From Psychrobium sp. MM17-31 (GTDB lineage: Bacteria; Pseudomonadota; Gammaproteobacteria; Enterobacterales; Psychrobiaceae): DNA of 64,000 nucleotides. The stretch spans positions 1 through 64,000 of the forward strand of contig NZ_JAKRGA010000003.1 in NCBI RefSeq assembly GCF_022347785.1. Direction: 5' to 3'. The notes below the pieces were generated by a model. That model did not search any database. It was given only the letters and a program-made list of their open reading frames with translations, and had not been told where the DNA came from. Every line of letters starts with the position of its first letter. The stretch's first letter is position 1. The translations under genes were made by a program, and so were the position numbers. This document shows positions 18,998 to 31,068 of the stretch, one piece after another.

Positions 18998-21001
18998 TTA
19001 CCAGAATTTTAGCCGCGATAAGAATGATTCTGGCGCTTGCGGTGGATTGTTAATTTCCTCAATACGCGCTGCGATAGCGCCGTAGACGGAATCAGCAGGA
19101 TATTCACCGTTGTCATCGGCTTCACCTGCCGTTAGACCAAAGGATAGGGCGATTGCTTGCTCAATATGCTCAACGGGATAAATCGCAAATTGACCGCTTT
19201 CAATTGCCGCGATGATTTCATCTGGCAAATTAAGGTTAGCAATATTTGATTTAGGAATTATGACACCTTGATTGTCTTTAAAGCCATTAGCCTGACAGAC
19301 ATTGAAAAAACCGACGATTTTCTCATTAACGCCGCCAATGGCCAAGATATTACCAAATTGATCCATGGCACCAGTCACAGCGATTCCTTGATGCAGTGGC
19401 TTTTTAGCAAAGGCTGATAATAAACAAAGTAAGCTTGCCATCGCGGCGCTATCACCGTCGATACCTTGGTAAGACTGTTCGAACACTAAATTGGCATCAA
19501 GCGGGATTTCATCATCCATCGCAAATTTTTGGTGTAAATACGAAGTCAGGATCGCAACACCCTTGGCGTGAATATTACCTGCTTGATCGACTTTGCGCTC
19601 CACATCGCCAATATCGCCATCGCCGTAATACACGGCGGCTGTTACGCGAGATGGCTCACCAAAGCTATCAAGGTCTGTATCGAGTACAGACAGCGCGTTG
19701 ATTTGGCCAATTTGTTTGCCTTCGGTGACTAGCAATAGTTGTTTGTCTTTGATGGCTTCAAAACTGTATTGCGCGACGCGATTTTTGCGATGGTTATAAG
19801 CATTTATCGCTTCGATAATATGGCTAGATTCGATATGTTCATTGCCGTTGGCAAACACCTGCGCCTGTTGAATGAGTGATTTTAGTAATGCACTGTCAAG
19901 GGACATACGTTGGTGATGCTCAATTAAAAACGATGAGTAGTTCATCAAGGCCACTAAGGCCTCGCGGCTTAGCTCATTACAACCAGCTCGGCGTGAAATG
20001 TTTTGCAGAAAACCTGCATACTTGACGTAGTCTTTGTCATCATCGAGGGCGAATTGATGATTAACTTCGGCAACTAGCGGAAATAATTGCGTGATGTCGG
20101 GATCGAGATCTAACAGGCCGCGATAAGACAGGGCATCTCCGACCAAAATAATCTGCGTTTTTAAATCAATCGCTTGCGGATCGAGCCAGTGATTGGCACT
20201 GGTCCACTTAATTTGGCGATCAAATAAGGATGACTTTAACTCAAACCACAGCTGCGGGTTCTCCAGCAGACGATCGCTCGGCAACACCAAAACGCCGCCA
20301 TTGGCTTGATGTAATAAGCCGGGCTGCAATAAATGATGGTTAGCGACAGTAGTGCCTTGCTCGGTAACTTGTGCGATATCGCCAAAGAGCTTAATGCTGT
20401 TTGGGTTATCACAAAATACGATTGGGAAAGAGTCATCCGCTTCGTGAGATACAAAGTTATTCACTAATACTGGGTGTGATAGTGCGTAACCATTATCTAA
20501 ATTTTTAGCGAGATCGTTTAAGAAACTTAGTACCTTAGGTAAGCGCTTAAACACTTTAAGTAGTGGCTCAAGCTCAACGGTAAAATATTTCTCTTCACTC
20601 TCTGGATTGTCTTTAACTAATAAAGCGGCGCGTTTTAGCCAAGAGTGTACTAAACGCGTAAACTTAACTCCTTGTCCAGCGGGTAAGTTTAAACAAATTG
20701 GTTTACGAGGATTTGTGACATCTTCACAGTACACCACGTCAAAGACATTTTCTGCGGTAAGGGGATTGGATAATAATAGCTCTCGAATTAGCGCTTTTGA
20801 ATCAATCGCTGGATAGCCAAGCACCACCATGTGTTGCTCGCTACATTGCTGTGTCGCAAAAAACTTAAAGGCATTTTGTGCGCGCTCTTGGCCAAGGCTT
20901 AAGCCTATGGCATCGAGCCACGAATGATTTTCTAACAGGGTTTGGGCACGCTGCTGATTAAATCCAATCTGGTTAACTGTTAACCCTGTTACTGCTTTCA
21001 A
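18998..21001 (-). CDS. Lon-family ATP-dependent protease, LonH/YcbZ type
   Basis: This 667-residue cytosolic protein matches the YcbZ/LonH group. An N-terminal AAA-like part includes QPGLLHQANGGVLVLP, and a C-terminal Lon proteolytic domain follows. The Ser-Lys dyad is present: Ser518 in GDSAAMASL and Lys561 in GGVNEKIVGFF, 43 residues apart as in E. coli Lon. The start codon is TTG, supported by AAGGA 7 bases upstream (minus strand AAGGATTTTATCTTG). No classical GxxGxGKS Walker A is evident in the N-terminal half, as is usual for YcbZ, so ATP dependence may be reduced. It lies directly upstream of fabA, an ancestral pairing, and 56 bases downstream of rlmI. Confidence 0.9.
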   Translation of the reverse strand: MKAVTGLTVNQIGFNQQRAQTLLENHSWLDAIGLSLGQERAQNAFKFFATQQCSEQHMVVLGYPAIDSKALIRELLLSNPLTAENVFDVVYCEDVTNPRKPICLNLPAGQGVKFTRLVHSWLKRAALLVKDNPESEEKYFTVELEPLLKVFKRLPKVLSFLNDLAKNLDNGYALSHPVLVNNFVSHEADDSFPIVFCDNPNSIKLFGDIAQVTEQGTTVANHHLLQPGLLHQANGGVLVLPSDRLLENPQLWFELKSSLFDRQIKWTSANHWLDPQAIDLKTQIILVGDALSYRGLLDLDPDITQLFPLVAEVNHQFALDDDKDYVKYAGFLQNISRRAGCNELSREALVALMNYSSFLIEHHQRMSLDSALLKSLIQQAQVFANGNEHIESSHIIEAINAYNHRKNRVAQYSFEAIKDKQLLLVTEGKQIGQINALSVLDTDLDSFGEPSRVTAAVYYGDGDIGDVERKVDQAGNIHAKGVAILTSYLHQKFAMDDEIPLDANLVFEQSYQGIDGDSAAMASLLCLLSAFAKKPLHQGIAVTGAMDQFGNILAIGGVNEKIVGFFNVCQANGFKDNQGVIIPKSNIANLNLPDEIIAAIESGQFAIYPVEHIEQAIALSFGLTAGEADDNGEYPADSVYGAIAARIEEINNPPQAPESFLSRLKFW

Positions 21002-21047
21002 GATAAAATCCTTAAATAACTGTTTCTTTTAAACTTATCACGAATGT

Positions 21048-21066
21048 GTGCGCTAGACTAGCGCAC
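21048..21066. promoter_or_regulatory. Perfect 19-bp palindrome upstream of the Lon-like gene
   Basis: GTGCGCTAGACTAGCGCAC is a 9-bp inverted repeat around a single A. It overlaps the rlmI stop codon and lies 47 bases upstream of the Lon-like TTG start. A near copy, GTGCGCTAGATTAGCGAAC, lies at 18935-18953 upstream of fabA. It may be a regulator site shared by the two genes; a role is not proven. Confidence 0.4.
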
Positions 21067-22260
21067 GGTTACCGCAAGGCCTTTGAGGTAAAAACCTTCA
21101 GGGAAGGTACTGGCGATTGGGTGATCAGAGGCTTGTGACAAACGGCCAATGATTTGTGCGTCACGTCCTGCATCTAGCGCAGCATCGGCAACGATTTTTT
21201 GGAACAAATCTGCCGCCATCAGGCCAGAACATGAGTAAGTTAATAGTGTGCCGCCTGGATTTAACAGTTGCATTGCTACCATGTTGATATCTTTATAACC
21301 GCGACAGGCACCGTTAAGTTGTGACTTGTTGTCGGCAAACTTAGGTGGATCGAGGATGATGACATCAAATTTCTTACCTTCATCGCGATAGCGGCGCAAT
21401 AGTTTAAATACATCGGCTTGTATAAAATCGACTTTCGATAAATCAAGGTTATTAATTTCGATATTCTGCTTAGCAATGTCCAGCGCGCTTTGGCTTAAAT
21501 CGACATTGGTAAAATGCTTAGCGCCATTTTTCATGGCATAGATACCAAAGGTACCTGTATAACTGAAACAGTTAAGCACTGTTTTATCTTTACAATAACT
21601 ACCAGCGATGCGGCGGTTATCTCGTTGGTCAAAATAGAAACCTGTTTTATGACCGCCAGGAATGTCCACTAAGATTTTTACGCCATTTTCTTCGATGACG
21701 CTTAGCTCTTGTGGCTCGTCGCCTTTAATCGGTCCCTTAACTGGTTTTAAACCTTCTTTCTTACGCACATCGACATCAGAGCGATCGTAAATATTGTAAT
21801 TAGGGAAGATAGCTTCTAACGCACCGATGATATGGTGACGATTATATTCTGCGCCAGCACTTAACAGTTGAGTCACTAAGGTGTTGTCATAGTGATCGAT
21901 AGTGATGCCCGGTAGGTAATCAGACTCGGCAGCGACTAAACGAAAACCTGTGAGCTGCTGATCTCTTATCAGCTCTTGGCGAACATCGTGGGCAGATTGA
22001 ATACGCGATGCGAAAAATGCTTGATTGATAACTTCTCCTTGCTCAAACGACCAAATACGCACGCGAATTTGCGAGTCTGGCGAAAAAGCACCACAGGCTA
22101 ACCAGTTGCCTTTAGCATCTAATACATCAACAGTTTCGCCCAATTGTGGCTTGCCTTTCACCGCTTTAATAGCCATCGAGAAGATCCATGGATGGCGGCG
22201 ATTTAACGCCTTTTCGCGGCCGGGTTTTAGAATAATTGACGCGCTGTTTTGTTGTTGCAT
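21058..22260 (-). CDS. rlmI: 23S rRNA (cytosine1962-C5)-methyltransferase RlmI
   Basis: This 400-residue protein (E. coli RlmI has 396) methylates C1962 of 23S rRNA with S-adenosylmethionine. An N-terminal PUA-like part ([22 protein letters not shown]) is followed by a Rossmann methyltransferase. [13 protein letters not shown] is the SAM-binding loop, LDPPKF is motif IV, and TYSCSG carries the motif VI cysteine. I start it at ATG 22260 (MQQQNSAS), preceded by CAGGGTGCATC. The frame stays open to 22347, but the extra residues do not look like the family and lack a good ribosome site. It is transcribed divergently from pheS. Confidence 0.95.
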   Translation of the reverse strand: MQQQNSASIILKPGREKALNRRHPWIFSMAIKAVKGKPQLGETVDVLDAKGNWLACGAFSPDSQIRVRIWSFEQGEVINQAFFASRIQSAHDVRQELIRDQQLTGFRLVAAESDYLPGITIDHYDNTLVTQLLSAGAEYNRHHIIGALEAIFPNYNIYDRSDVDVRKKEGLKPVKGPIKGDEPQELSVIEENGVKILVDIPGGHKTGFYFDQRDNRRIAGSYCKDKTVLNCFSYTGTFGIYAMKNGAKHFTNVDLSQSALDIAKQNIEINNLDLSKVDFIQADVFKLLRRYRDEGKKFDVIILDPPKFADNKSQLNGACRGYKDINMVAMQLLNPGGTLLTYSCSGLMAADLFQKIVADAALDAGRDAQIIGRLSQASDHPIASTFPEGFYLKGLAVTVR

Positions 22261-23543
<1,283 letters not shown>

Positions 23544-23554
23544 GGGTTAATCAC

Positions 23555-25942
23555 ATGAAATTTAGTGAATCATGGTTACGTGAGTGGGTTAACCCAAACG
23601 TAAGTAGCGAAGAATTATCAGCCCAGCTAACAATGGCTGGCTTAGAAGTTGATGATGTTGAGCCAGTAGCTGCCGAGTTTACCAACGTTGTTGTTGGTGA
23701 GGTGGTAGAGTGTGGTCAACATCCTGATGCCGACAAACTACAAGTAACGAAAATCAACGTTGGCGAAGATGAGCTAGTTGATATTGTTTGTGGTGCGAAA
23801 AACTGTCGTCTGGGTTTAAAAGTAGCGGTTGCTAAAGTTGGCGCTGTATTACCAGGCGATTTTAAAATCAAAAAAGCGAAATTACGCGGTCAGCCATCAT
23901 TTGGCATGCTGTGTTCATTTAGCGAGTTAGGCATGGCTGATGACAGCGATGGTATCTTAGAGCTGCCATTAGACGCGCCAATCGGCACTGATTTACGTGA
24001 TTATCTAAAGCTTAATGATGTGTCTATCGATGTTGATTTAACGGCAAACCGTGCTGACTGTTTAGGTATTAAAGGTTTAGCTCGCGAAGTTGCTGTATTA
24101 AACAACATGGATGTAACGCCAGTTGAAATTACAGCTGCTGACGTAACCATCGACGATAAGCTTGAAATCACATTAAGCGCGCCACAAGCGTGTCCACGCT
24201 ACCTAGGTCGTGTGATCAAAGGTGTTGATGTTAAAGCAGCAACACCACTTTGGATGCAAGAGAAGTTACGCCGCAGTGGTATTCGCAGCATCGATGCTGT
24301 GGTAGACGTGACTAACTACGTATTACTAGAGCTTGGTCATCCAATGCACGCGTTCGATTTATCAAAAATCGATGGTGCCATTGACGTTCGTATGCCAACA
24401 GCCGACGAAAAACTAACGCTACTTGATGGTAACGAAGTAACGTTAAACGACGATACATTAGTTATCGCTGATAACAGCAAAGCATTGGCGATGGCAGGTA
24501 TCTTCGGCGGTGAAACCAGCGGTGTTAACGATGAAACACAAGACATTTTCTTAGAAAGTGCGTTTTTCGGTAAGTTAGCTATTGCTGGTCAAGCACGTAA
24601 ATACGGTTTGCACACTGATGCATCACACCGTTATGAGCGCGGTGTTGATCCTAAGTTACAGTTTGACGCAATGGAGCGTGCTACCGAGCTGCTTTTAACC
24701 ATCGTTGGCGGCCAAGCTGGTCCTATCGTAGAAGCGGTTAGTGAAGAGCACTTACCAACATCAAATAAAATTGAATTACGTCGCAGCCGTCTAGAGCGCA
24801 TCATCGGTATTTCAATTATCGATGAACAAGTGACTGAAATTCTAACCCGCTTAGGTATTGAAACAACAGCACACGCCGATGGCTGGACATGTCAATCGCC
24901 AAGCTACCGTTTCGACATCAACATCGAGTCTGATCTTATTGAAGAAGTTGCCCGCGTATACGGTTACAACAACATTCCAAATGTTGCACCAGCGGCGCTA
25001 TTAACAATGAGCGAGCACAAAGAAAAAGAGCTAAGCGTTAACGATTTACGCAATGCGATGGTTGCACGCGGCTTTAACGAAGCCATTACTTACAGCTTTG
25101 TTGATCCTAAGAAACAAGCGGTATTATTCCCTGAGCTTGAGCCTAAGGTGTTACCACATCCAATCTCGGCGGATATGTCAGTAATGCGTGTGAGCTTATG
25201 GACAGGCTTATTAGCGGCAGTTTCTAACAACCAGAAGCGTCAGCAATCTCGCGTTCGTCTATTTGAAACCGGTCTTCGTTTCTACCCAGACGCCAACAGC
25301 GAGCATGGCATTTCACAAGATCCTATGATTGCCGGTGTTATTGCTGGTGGCATTAGCGACGAGCATTGGGATTTAGAATCTCGCGCCGTTGATTTCTTCG
25401 ATCTTAAAGGTGATTTAGAAGCGCTAATGGAAGTGACTGCAGACGTTGAGCAATTTGAGTTCAAAAAGGCGAATTTAGACGCGCTTCACCCAGGTCAATC
25501 TGCGGAAATTTTCGTTAATGATGAGTCAGTTGGCTTCATCGGTGCTATCCATCCACAGCATGAAAAGGCACTTGGCCTCAATGGTCGTACCATTGTATTT
25601 GAAATCAAACAAGCTGCTCTTTTACAAAGAAAATTACCTGAAGCCGTTGCCCAGTCTAAGTTTCCAGCGAACCGCCGCGATATCGCACTAGTGGTTAAAG
25701 AAGACGTTAATGCAAAAGATGTTATAAAAAGCATACAAAATGTTGGCGAAAATCAGTTAGTTGGCATAAACTTGTTTGATGTATACCGCGGTCAAGGTAT
25801 CGAAGATGGATATAAGAGTTTAGCGATTGCGTTAATTTTGCAAGATGCGACTCGAACTTTGGAAGATAAAGACATTGCATTGGTTGTCGAAAAAGCAGTC
25901 AAAGCAGCTAATGATTCATTTGGTGCAACTTTAAGAGACTAG
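23555..25942 (+). CDS. pheT: Phenylalanine-tRNA ligase beta subunit PheT
   Basis: This 795-residue beta subunit binds tRNA and edits mischarged Tyr-tRNA-Phe. Domains in order: EMAP/tRNA-binding domain (about 40-150, [15 protein letters not shown] and [12 protein letters not shown]), B3/B4 editing region (about 210-380, containing [12 protein letters not shown]), B5 domain (about 400-475), catalytic-like module (about 480-680), and a C-terminal ferredoxin-fold anticodon-binding domain (about 700-795, [13 protein letters not shown]). It lies between pheS and ihfA, with only 3 bases before the ihfA ATG, so the two are probably translationally coupled. Confidence 0.98.
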   Translation: MKFSESWLREWVNPNVSSEELSAQLTMAGLEVDDVEPVAAEFTNVVVGEVVECGQHPDADKLQVTKINVGEDELVDIVCGAKNCRLGLKVAVAKVGAVLPGDFKIKKAKLRGQPSFGMLCSFSELGMADDSDGILELPLDAPIGTDLRDYLKLNDVSIDVDLTANRADCLGIKGLAREVAVLNNMDVTPVEITAADVTIDDKLEITLSAPQACPRYLGRVIKGVDVKAATPLWMQEKLRRSGIRSIDAVVDVTNYVLLELGHPMHAFDLSKIDGAIDVRMPTADEKLTLLDGNEVTLNDDTLVIADNSKALAMAGIFGGETSGVNDETQDIFLESAFFGKLAIAGQARKYGLHTDASHRYERGVDPKLQFDAMERATELLLTIVGGQAGPIVEAVSEEHLPTSNKIELRRSRLERIIGISIIDEQVTEILTRLGIETTAHADGWTCQSPSYRFDINIESDLIEEVARVYGYNNIPNVAPAALLTMSEHKEKELSVNDLRNAMVARGFNEAITYSFVDPKKQAVLFPELEPKVLPHPISADMSVMRVSLWTGLLAAVSNNQKRQQSRVRLFETGLRFYPDANSEHGISQDPMIAGVIAGGISDEHWDLESRAVDFFDLKGDLEALMEVTADVEQFEFKKANLDALHPGQSAEIFVNDESVGFIGAIHPQHEKALGLNGRTIVFEIKQAALLQRKLPEAVAQSKFPANRRDIALVVKEDVNAKDVIKSIQNVGENQLVGINLFDVYRGQGIEDGYKSLAIALILQDATRTLEDKDIALVVEKAVKAANDSFGATLRD

Positions 25943-25945
25943 AAT

Positions 25946-26242
25946 ATGGCCTTAACTAAAGCCGATATGGCAGAACATCTATTTGAAAATCTGGATTTTA
26001 GTAAAAAAGAAGCCAAGGAGATGGTTGAGTTATTTTTTGAAGAGCTACGTGGCTGTTTAGAAAGTGGCGAACAAATCAAGTTATCAGGTTTTGGCAACTT
26101 TGATTTGCGTGATAAAGCGGAACGTCCTGGTCGTAACCCTAAAACTGGTGAAGATATTCCAATTTCTGCACGCCGTGTCGTGACTTTTAGAGCTGGGCAA
26201 AAGCTTAAAGCTCGCGTCGAGCAATTAGAAGCCAAAGAATAA
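25946..26242 (+). CDS. ihfA: Integration host factor alpha subunit
   Basis: IhfA pairs with IhfB to bend DNA at specific sites in recombination, replication and transcription. The protein has 98 residues. The HU/IHF fold is clear: an N-terminal helical part ([16 protein letters not shown]), then [20 protein letters not shown], whose arm carries the DNA-intercalating proline of the family. The gene is third in pheS-pheT-ihfA, 3 bases after pheT, and is followed by a strong terminator. Confidence 0.97.
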   Translation: MALTKADMAEHLFENLDFSKKEAKEMVELFFEELRGCLESGEQIKLSGFGNFDLRDKAERPGRNPKTGEDIPISARRVVTFRAGQKLKARVEQLEAKE

Positions 26243-26269
26243 CTTCTAGCTGTATTTACATCGCTAAAG

Positions 26270-26307
26270 AGCCAATGTCCATCGTTGATGGACATTGGCT
26301 TTTTTTG
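26270..26307 (+). terminator. Terminator of pheS-pheT-ihfA
   Basis: AGCCAATGTCC (26270-26280) pairs with GGACATTGGCT (26290-26300), an 11-bp perfect stem with a 9-base loop and a following run of seven T's. Confidence 0.95.
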
Positions 26308-26413
26308 TTTGTGTTGCATCGATTAATGCCTGTAAGACAAGTATTGCCTAATTTCAATAATGACGCACGACTTGCTTGCTATTGGTAGTTTTAATTCGAG
26401 TATATTGGTGCAT

Positions 26414-26442
26414 AAAAAAGCCGACAATATGTCGGCTTTTCG
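26414..26442 (-). terminator. Terminator of the HBM chemoreceptor gene
   Basis: GCCGACA (26420-26426) pairs with TGTCGGC (26430-26436). On the minus strand it is flanked by AAAA and followed by a T run, 21 bases beyond the chemoreceptor stop codon. Confidence 0.88.
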
Positions 26443-26462
26443 TTAGATGGTTCCAGTGTAAA

Positions 26463-28292
26463 CTAGATTTTAAACTGAGAAACTGCTTGGCTTAAAGTGT
26501 CTGATTGTGTCGCAACCTCTTTGCTCATTTGCGAGTTTTGATCTGACAAACCAGAGGTTTCGTCAGTGACGTCGCGGATCTTAACAACGTGTTTGTTAAC
26601 TTCACTTGCGACGGCGCTTTGTTGTTCGATTGCAGCGGCTACAGATTGAGTCATGCCCAAAATTACCGACACATCATCGGTGATTTCTTGCAGCATCTTA
26701 CCGGTGCTAGACGCTTGCTCTGCACTGATTTCACCCTGGTCACGACAGGTTGCCATCAGTGCGACAATCTCAGAAGTTCGACCTTGGAATTGAGAAATAA
26801 TAGATTCGATTTCTTTGGTTGAGTCCTGCGTTTTACTTGCAAGGCTGCGTACTTCGTCTGCTACTACTGCGAATCCTCGACCTTGTTCACCCGCGCGCGC
26901 CGCTTCAATTGCTGCGTTCAGAGCGAGTAGGTTTGTTTGCTCGGCGATGCCGCGAATTACTTCTAATACCTGACCGATGCTTTGGCTGTCAGTCTCAAGT
27001 GCGGTGATAACCTGTTCTGAATCTAACAAGTTAGATGACAATTGATTAATTTGCTCAATCGTTTTTTCTACACCTTGTTGACCCATAATGGCATTTTGAT
27101 TGGTCATTTCGGCTTTGTTAGCTGTATCGGATGTATTGTTTGAAATCTCATCGACAGTAGCCACCATTTGCGTGATCGCAGTAGCTACCATATCAGTTTC
27201 AGCCATTTGGCTTTGCACGCCTTGAGTCGTTACTGCAACATTATTGGCCAATTGATTAGTTGCATCATTTAGCGCGACGACTGAAGAATTAACTTCGGTG
27301 ATCAAGCTTCTAAATTGCGAAACCATCTGGTTGAAGTGCGTCGACATCTCAGCTATTTCATCGTTACCGTCGTCTTTTGCTCGTAGCCCTAAATTCTTGG
27401 TCTCACCAATGGTTATCATTAGGTCTCTTAGCTGCTCGATAGGGCGTAGTATACTGCGAGAAGTTGCTAGCGAAATGGCGATAGCAATTGCTAATATGAT
27501 GAAAAATAGCGAAAACTGAAAATAGGCGATTGAATTTTCTGTCTCAAGAATTTTTGCTTTATTACTTGCTACTATGTCTTCAAGTAAGGTTTCGGTTTTG
27601 TGTACCGTTGCCCGCATATTTCCGAGGATGCCGAGTTTTTGATTGAAGCCAAAAGTCTTCTTGGCTTCAAATAGGGCGCTGAATGAATTTTGGTAGTCAC
27701 GTAATAGCGTTGGTGCAGTGGCGTCTAACTGCGAAGAACTTGCAATAGTATCATTCATCGTTTGTAGTGCTTCGTCAGATGGTTGCAACATGAACTGTCG
27801 TTCTATCGCTTTCAATTGGAATAATTCGCTAGTTGCACGATGATCTCCATTGCCGATAGCACTTAATAATTCTTGTGAAGCAATGTTTAAACGTCCTTGT
27901 AATCCAAGATCAGTTTTATAGCCAATGGTTTTTTGTTGCTGGTTGAGCTTTTCAAATATTCTTTGATATTGGCTCAGGATATCGTCAAACTCATTGATCT
28001 TACCAACGCTAAGATCAAATTCTCGGAATGTGGTTTTGAGGTTATTGCTATGGGATTTAATTTTCGCAACGTTCTTTTGAAATTTTCCGATGTATTTTTC
28101 GTCTCTACGGGCCAGAAAATCTTTTTCGTTGCGGCGTAATTGAAGAACGCCTTTATCAATTGCATCTGCAGTTTCAACGCCTTCTAAAAGGCTGTGCATG
28201 GTGTTGAGGCTGTACATTTGTAACCCTAGCATCAGTAACATACTGATCACTAGTAGGGCGGTACTAAGGAGTAATTTGAGTTTAATGTTCAT
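26463..28292 (-). CDS. Methyl-accepting chemotaxis protein with HBM-type sensor
   Basis: This 609-residue transmembrane chemoreceptor signals to the CheA-CheW array. TM1 is at about 8-28 and a periplasmic helical sensor at about 29-255. The sensor carries LRRNEKDFLARRDEKY (52-67), the signature of helical bimodular (HBM) domains that bind small organic acids in known cases. TM2 is at about 258-277, HAMP at about 278-330, and the signalling hairpin contains [20 protein letters not shown] and [15 protein letters not shown]. No C-terminal CheR-tethering pentapeptide is seen (the end is SQFKI). It is a monocistronic gene with its own terminator. The ligand is unknown. Confidence 0.93.
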   Translation of the reverse strand: MNIKLKLLLSTALLVISMLLMLGLQMYSLNTMHSLLEGVETADAIDKGVLQLRRNEKDFLARRDEKYIGKFQKNVAKIKSHSNNLKTTFREFDLSVGKINEFDDILSQYQRIFEKLNQQQKTIGYKTDLGLQGRLNIASQELLSAIGNGDHRATSELFQLKAIERQFMLQPSDEALQTMNDTIASSSQLDATAPTLLRDYQNSFSALFEAKKTFGFNQKLGILGNMRATVHKTETLLEDIVASNKAKILETENSIAYFQFSLFFIILAIAIAISLATSRSILRPIEQLRDLMITIGETKNLGLRAKDDGNDEIAEMSTHFNQMVSQFRSLITEVNSSVVALNDATNQLANNVAVTTQGVQSQMAETDMVATAITQMVATVDEISNNTSDTANKAEMTNQNAIMGQQGVEKTIEQINQLSSNLLDSEQVITALETDSQSIGQVLEVIRGIAEQTNLLALNAAIEAARAGEQGRGFAVVADEVRSLASKTQDSTKEIESIISQFQGRTSEIVALMATCRDQGEISAEQASSTGKMLQEITDDVSVILGMTQSVAAAIEQQSAVASEVNKHVVKIRDVTDETSGLSDQNSQMSKEVATQSDTLSQAVSQFKI

Positions 28293-28440
28293 AAAAGACT
28301 CTTTGTTGAAAGGCGATAATACTTGTATTCGCTAATACGGTTCTGAAGTAAATTCCAGCGGATAAACTTCATCTGAGTCCCTTCAATGACAGTATCGACT
28401 GCATACGTTTTAAGTTTAGAAGTAATTAAACTAAACGCAA

Positions 28441-28467
28441 AAAAAACCGGACAACTGTCCGGTTTTT
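28441..28467 (-). terminator. Terminator of ackA-pta-lipoprotein transcript
   Basis: CCGGAC (28447-28452) pairs with GTCCGG (28457-28462) around AACT. A runs on one side and T runs on the other extend the stem and supply the U tract on the minus strand. It lies 21 bases after the lipoprotein stop. Confidence 0.9.
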
Positions 28468-28487
28468 ACGCAATTAGCACCTATAAG

Positions 28488-28931
28488 TTAGGATTTTGAG
28501 ATTTTTTTCACTTTCCAGCGGTTGTTTTCCCAAGTCATGGTAAGGAATCGATCATCTGCAACAACGCCGCCTTGATATTTACCACGAATGTGTAGTTCGA
28601 CCTTGGTGTCTTTTTTCGACTTACGAAAGAAATCGCCACCAACATCTGTCACTTGAATCGTGGCAGAATCCAATGAAAGCTGCATCATGTTACGCTGGAT
28701 CATTTTGATACTGCGGTAATGATCGACTAAGCCTGCAACGCGCTTCACAGAATGTTTTTTAATTGCCTTAATATCTTTCGAATTATAGATGGCTTCAACG
28801 AATTCTTTTGCGACATCTTCAGGCATCTTTTTAGATTCTTCGTCGCCGCAAGCGGCAAGCGTTAATGCCATTAATGCAATAATTATTGCTTTGATTCTAG
28901 CGCCAATCGGCATTAAAAATTTAGTGTTCAT
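28488..28931 (-). CDS. Small predicted lipoprotein, DUF4878-like
   Basis: This 147-residue protein has a type II signal peptide: basic n-region, hydrophobic [11 protein letters not shown], and lipobox LAAC with Cys28. The mature part begins GDEESKK and looks like a compact alpha/beta fold similar to DUF4878/NTF2-like lipoproteins: a helical [14 protein letters not shown] segment followed by strands ([26 protein letters not shown]). Its ATG overlaps the last codons of pta by 11 bases, so it is probably translated from the ackA-pta message. The +2 residue after Cys is Asp, which in E. coli would favour inner-membrane retention. Function unknown. Confidence 0.75.
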   Translation of the reverse strand: MNTKFLMPIGARIKAIIIALMALTLAACGDEESKKMPEDVAKEFVEAIYNSKDIKAIKKHSVKRVAGLVDHYRSIKMIQRNMMQLSLDSATIQVTDVGGDFFRKSKKDTKVELHIRGKYQGGVVADDRFLTMTWENNRWKVKKISKS

Positions 28932-31065
28932 GATTTTGAGCTTGTTTTCCTTGAATTGCGGTTAAGGCGATAGTGTAAACAATATCGTCAACTAATGCAC
29001 CCCGTGATAAATCATTGACCGGTTTACGCATACCTTGGAGCATTGGGCCAATACTTATTAAATCGGCACTTCGTTGCACAGCTTTATAGGTGGTGTTACC
29101 AGTATTTAAATCTGGGAAGATAAACACATTGGCTTGTCCTGCTACTGGACTGTTTGGCGCCTTGGATGCGGCAACGTTCTTCATAATCGCCGCATCGTAT
29201 TGTAGTGGGCCATCGATAATTAAGTCTGGGCGGCGCTCTTGAGCAATTTTGGTTGCTTCACGCACTTTTTCAACGTCAGAGCCACTGCCGGATGTTCCCG
29301 TTGAGTAACTAATCATAGCCACTTTTGGAGAGATACCAAAGGCAATCGCTGAATCTGCTGATTGAATAGCGATTTCTGCAAGCTGTTCGGCATTTGGATC
29401 TGGATTAATTGCACAATCACCATAAACAAGCACTTGGTCCGGCAATAACATAAAGAATACAGAAGACACTAAACTCGCATCAGGGGCTGTCTTTACCAAT
29501 TGCAGTGGTGGGCGAATAGTATTAGCGGTGGTGTGGATGGCGCCAGATACTAGTCCGTCAACTTCATCTTGTGCCAGCATCATAGAGCCCAAAACAACAT
29601 TGTCTTCTAGCTGCTCTTGAGCCACTACTTCAGTAAGACCTTTGTGCTCGCGCAATTTCACCATCGGCTCGACATAGCGCTGACGAACTTCTTGTGGGTC
29701 AACAATAGTCACACCGGCGCCTAATTCCACACCTTGTTGGGTGGCAATTAATTCGATATTTTCTTGATTACCTAACAACACACAGTTTGCAATGTTGCGC
29801 TGTGCACAAATCGCCGCGGCCTTGATAGTTCTCGGCTCTTCACCTTCTGGCAATACCACTGTCTTATTGGCGCGACGTGCCATCTCAGTTAACTGATATC
29901 TAAAGGCTGCTGGTGATAAGCGGCGCTGGCGGCTAGAGGCATGCGTTAGCGAGCCGATCCAATGTTTGTCGATATGGCTGGCGACAAATTCATCAACCTT
30001 GTTGATGCGCTCAACGTCATCATCCGGCACTTCGTCGTTGAAACTTTGCAGATCAATCGATGTTTGCCATGTATTGGTATCAACCAACAAAATTGGTAAG
30101 CCTGTTGCCATCGCTTGCTGACACAGATCCATCACAGGTTGTTCAGGCTCATAACCATTGGTTAGCAGTAAAGCGCCGATTTTTACGCCATTCATCGCTG
30201 CTAGACAGGCTGATACAATCACATCTGAGCGATCACCCGAGGCAACCAACAATTTATTGGCGCTAAAGTTTTCAACCATGTTTGGAATACTGCGGGCACA
30301 GAAAGTAATACTGCGTAGACGACGGCTGTGAATTTCACCTTCGTTGATGATTCGAGCTTTCAAATGATTGGCTATGTCGATAACACGCGGCGCAATGATT
30401 TGTTCGTTCCAAGGGATGTAACCTAAAACGCGAATTGGGCTGCGACCAAATAGTTGGAACACTTCCATTTGTTGTTGGTTAGAAGTATTACCGCCATTTT
30501 CAAGATCTTGACGTAATACGCCATTGTCATCGATAGGGGCGTTAATTTTGTTAACGATACAGCCTAAGATTCGCTCAGCACCGGTACCACCAAATGGCTG
30601 ACAGGCAAGCTCAATGCGCTCTTTTTGTTGGATCGCGCTGTCGCTACCTGGCGAAGTAACAAAAACCACTTCGGCATCGAGCGCTTTGGCGATTAAGTTA
30701 TTGAGGCGCGAAGTGTACTGTTGCTTACGGGTTGGCACCAAGCCTTCGATGATTAAAATATCATTATCGCTTTGGGCAAGGTTTGCTTGTTCAACGATTT
30801 CTTCCAGCAGAATATCCGACTTACCACTACTCATCAGCTTGCCAACGTAGTTAGGCGATAGCGGTTTCGGTGGCTCAATATTCGGGTTGCGACCGATAAT
30901 GGTACTTGAACGCTCTGGGCCAACGTCGCCCGTTACTGGCTGGGCGACAGGTTTGAAAAAGTTTACTTTAATGCCATGACGTTCGATGGCATGTACTAAT
31001 CCCATGCTGACAGAGGTTAAACCAACACCAAAACCAACAGGCACTAACATTATTGTTCTAGCCAT
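28921..31065 (-). CDS. pta: Phosphate acetyltransferase Pta
   Basis: Pta converts acetyl-CoA and phosphate to acetyl-phosphate and CoA. At 714 residues it is the long enterobacterial form (E. coli 714). The N-terminal P-loop-like/BioD-like domain starts [21 protein letters not shown], a DRTGG-type regulatory domain lies at about 215-330, and the catalytic PTA/PTB domain covers about 390-714 with [15 protein letters not shown] and [18 protein letters not shown]. It follows ackA after 3 bases on the same strand, so the two form the acetate overflow and acetyl-phosphate pathway. Confidence 0.97.
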   Translation of the reverse strand: MARTIMLVPVGFGVGLTSVSMGLVHAIERHGIKVNFFKPVAQPVTGDVGPERSSTIIGRNPNIEPPKPLSPNYVGKLMSSGKSDILLEEIVEQANLAQSDNDILIIEGLVPTRKQQYTSRLNNLIAKALDAEVVFVTSPGSDSAIQQKERIELACQPFGGTGAERILGCIVNKINAPIDDNGVLRQDLENGGNTSNQQQMEVFQLFGRSPIRVLGYIPWNEQIIAPRVIDIANHLKARIINEGEIHSRRLRSITFCARSIPNMVENFSANKLLVASGDRSDVIVSACLAAMNGVKIGALLLTNGYEPEQPVMDLCQQAMATGLPILLVDTNTWQTSIDLQSFNDEVPDDDVERINKVDEFVASHIDKHWIGSLTHASSRQRRLSPAAFRYQLTEMARRANKTVVLPEGEEPRTIKAAAICAQRNIANCVLLGNQENIELIATQQGVELGAGVTIVDPQEVRQRYVEPMVKLREHKGLTEVVAQEQLEDNVVLGSMMLAQDEVDGLVSGAIHTTANTIRPPLQLVKTAPDASLVSSVFFMLLPDQVLVYGDCAINPDPNAEQLAEIAIQSADSAIAFGISPKVAMISYSTGTSGSGSDVEKVREATKIAQERRPDLIIDGPLQYDAAIMKNVAASKAPNSPVAGQANVFIFPDLNTGNTTYKAVQRSADLISIGPMLQGMRKPVNDLSRGALVDDIVYTIALTAIQGKQAQNHEH

Positions 31066-31068
31066 GAT

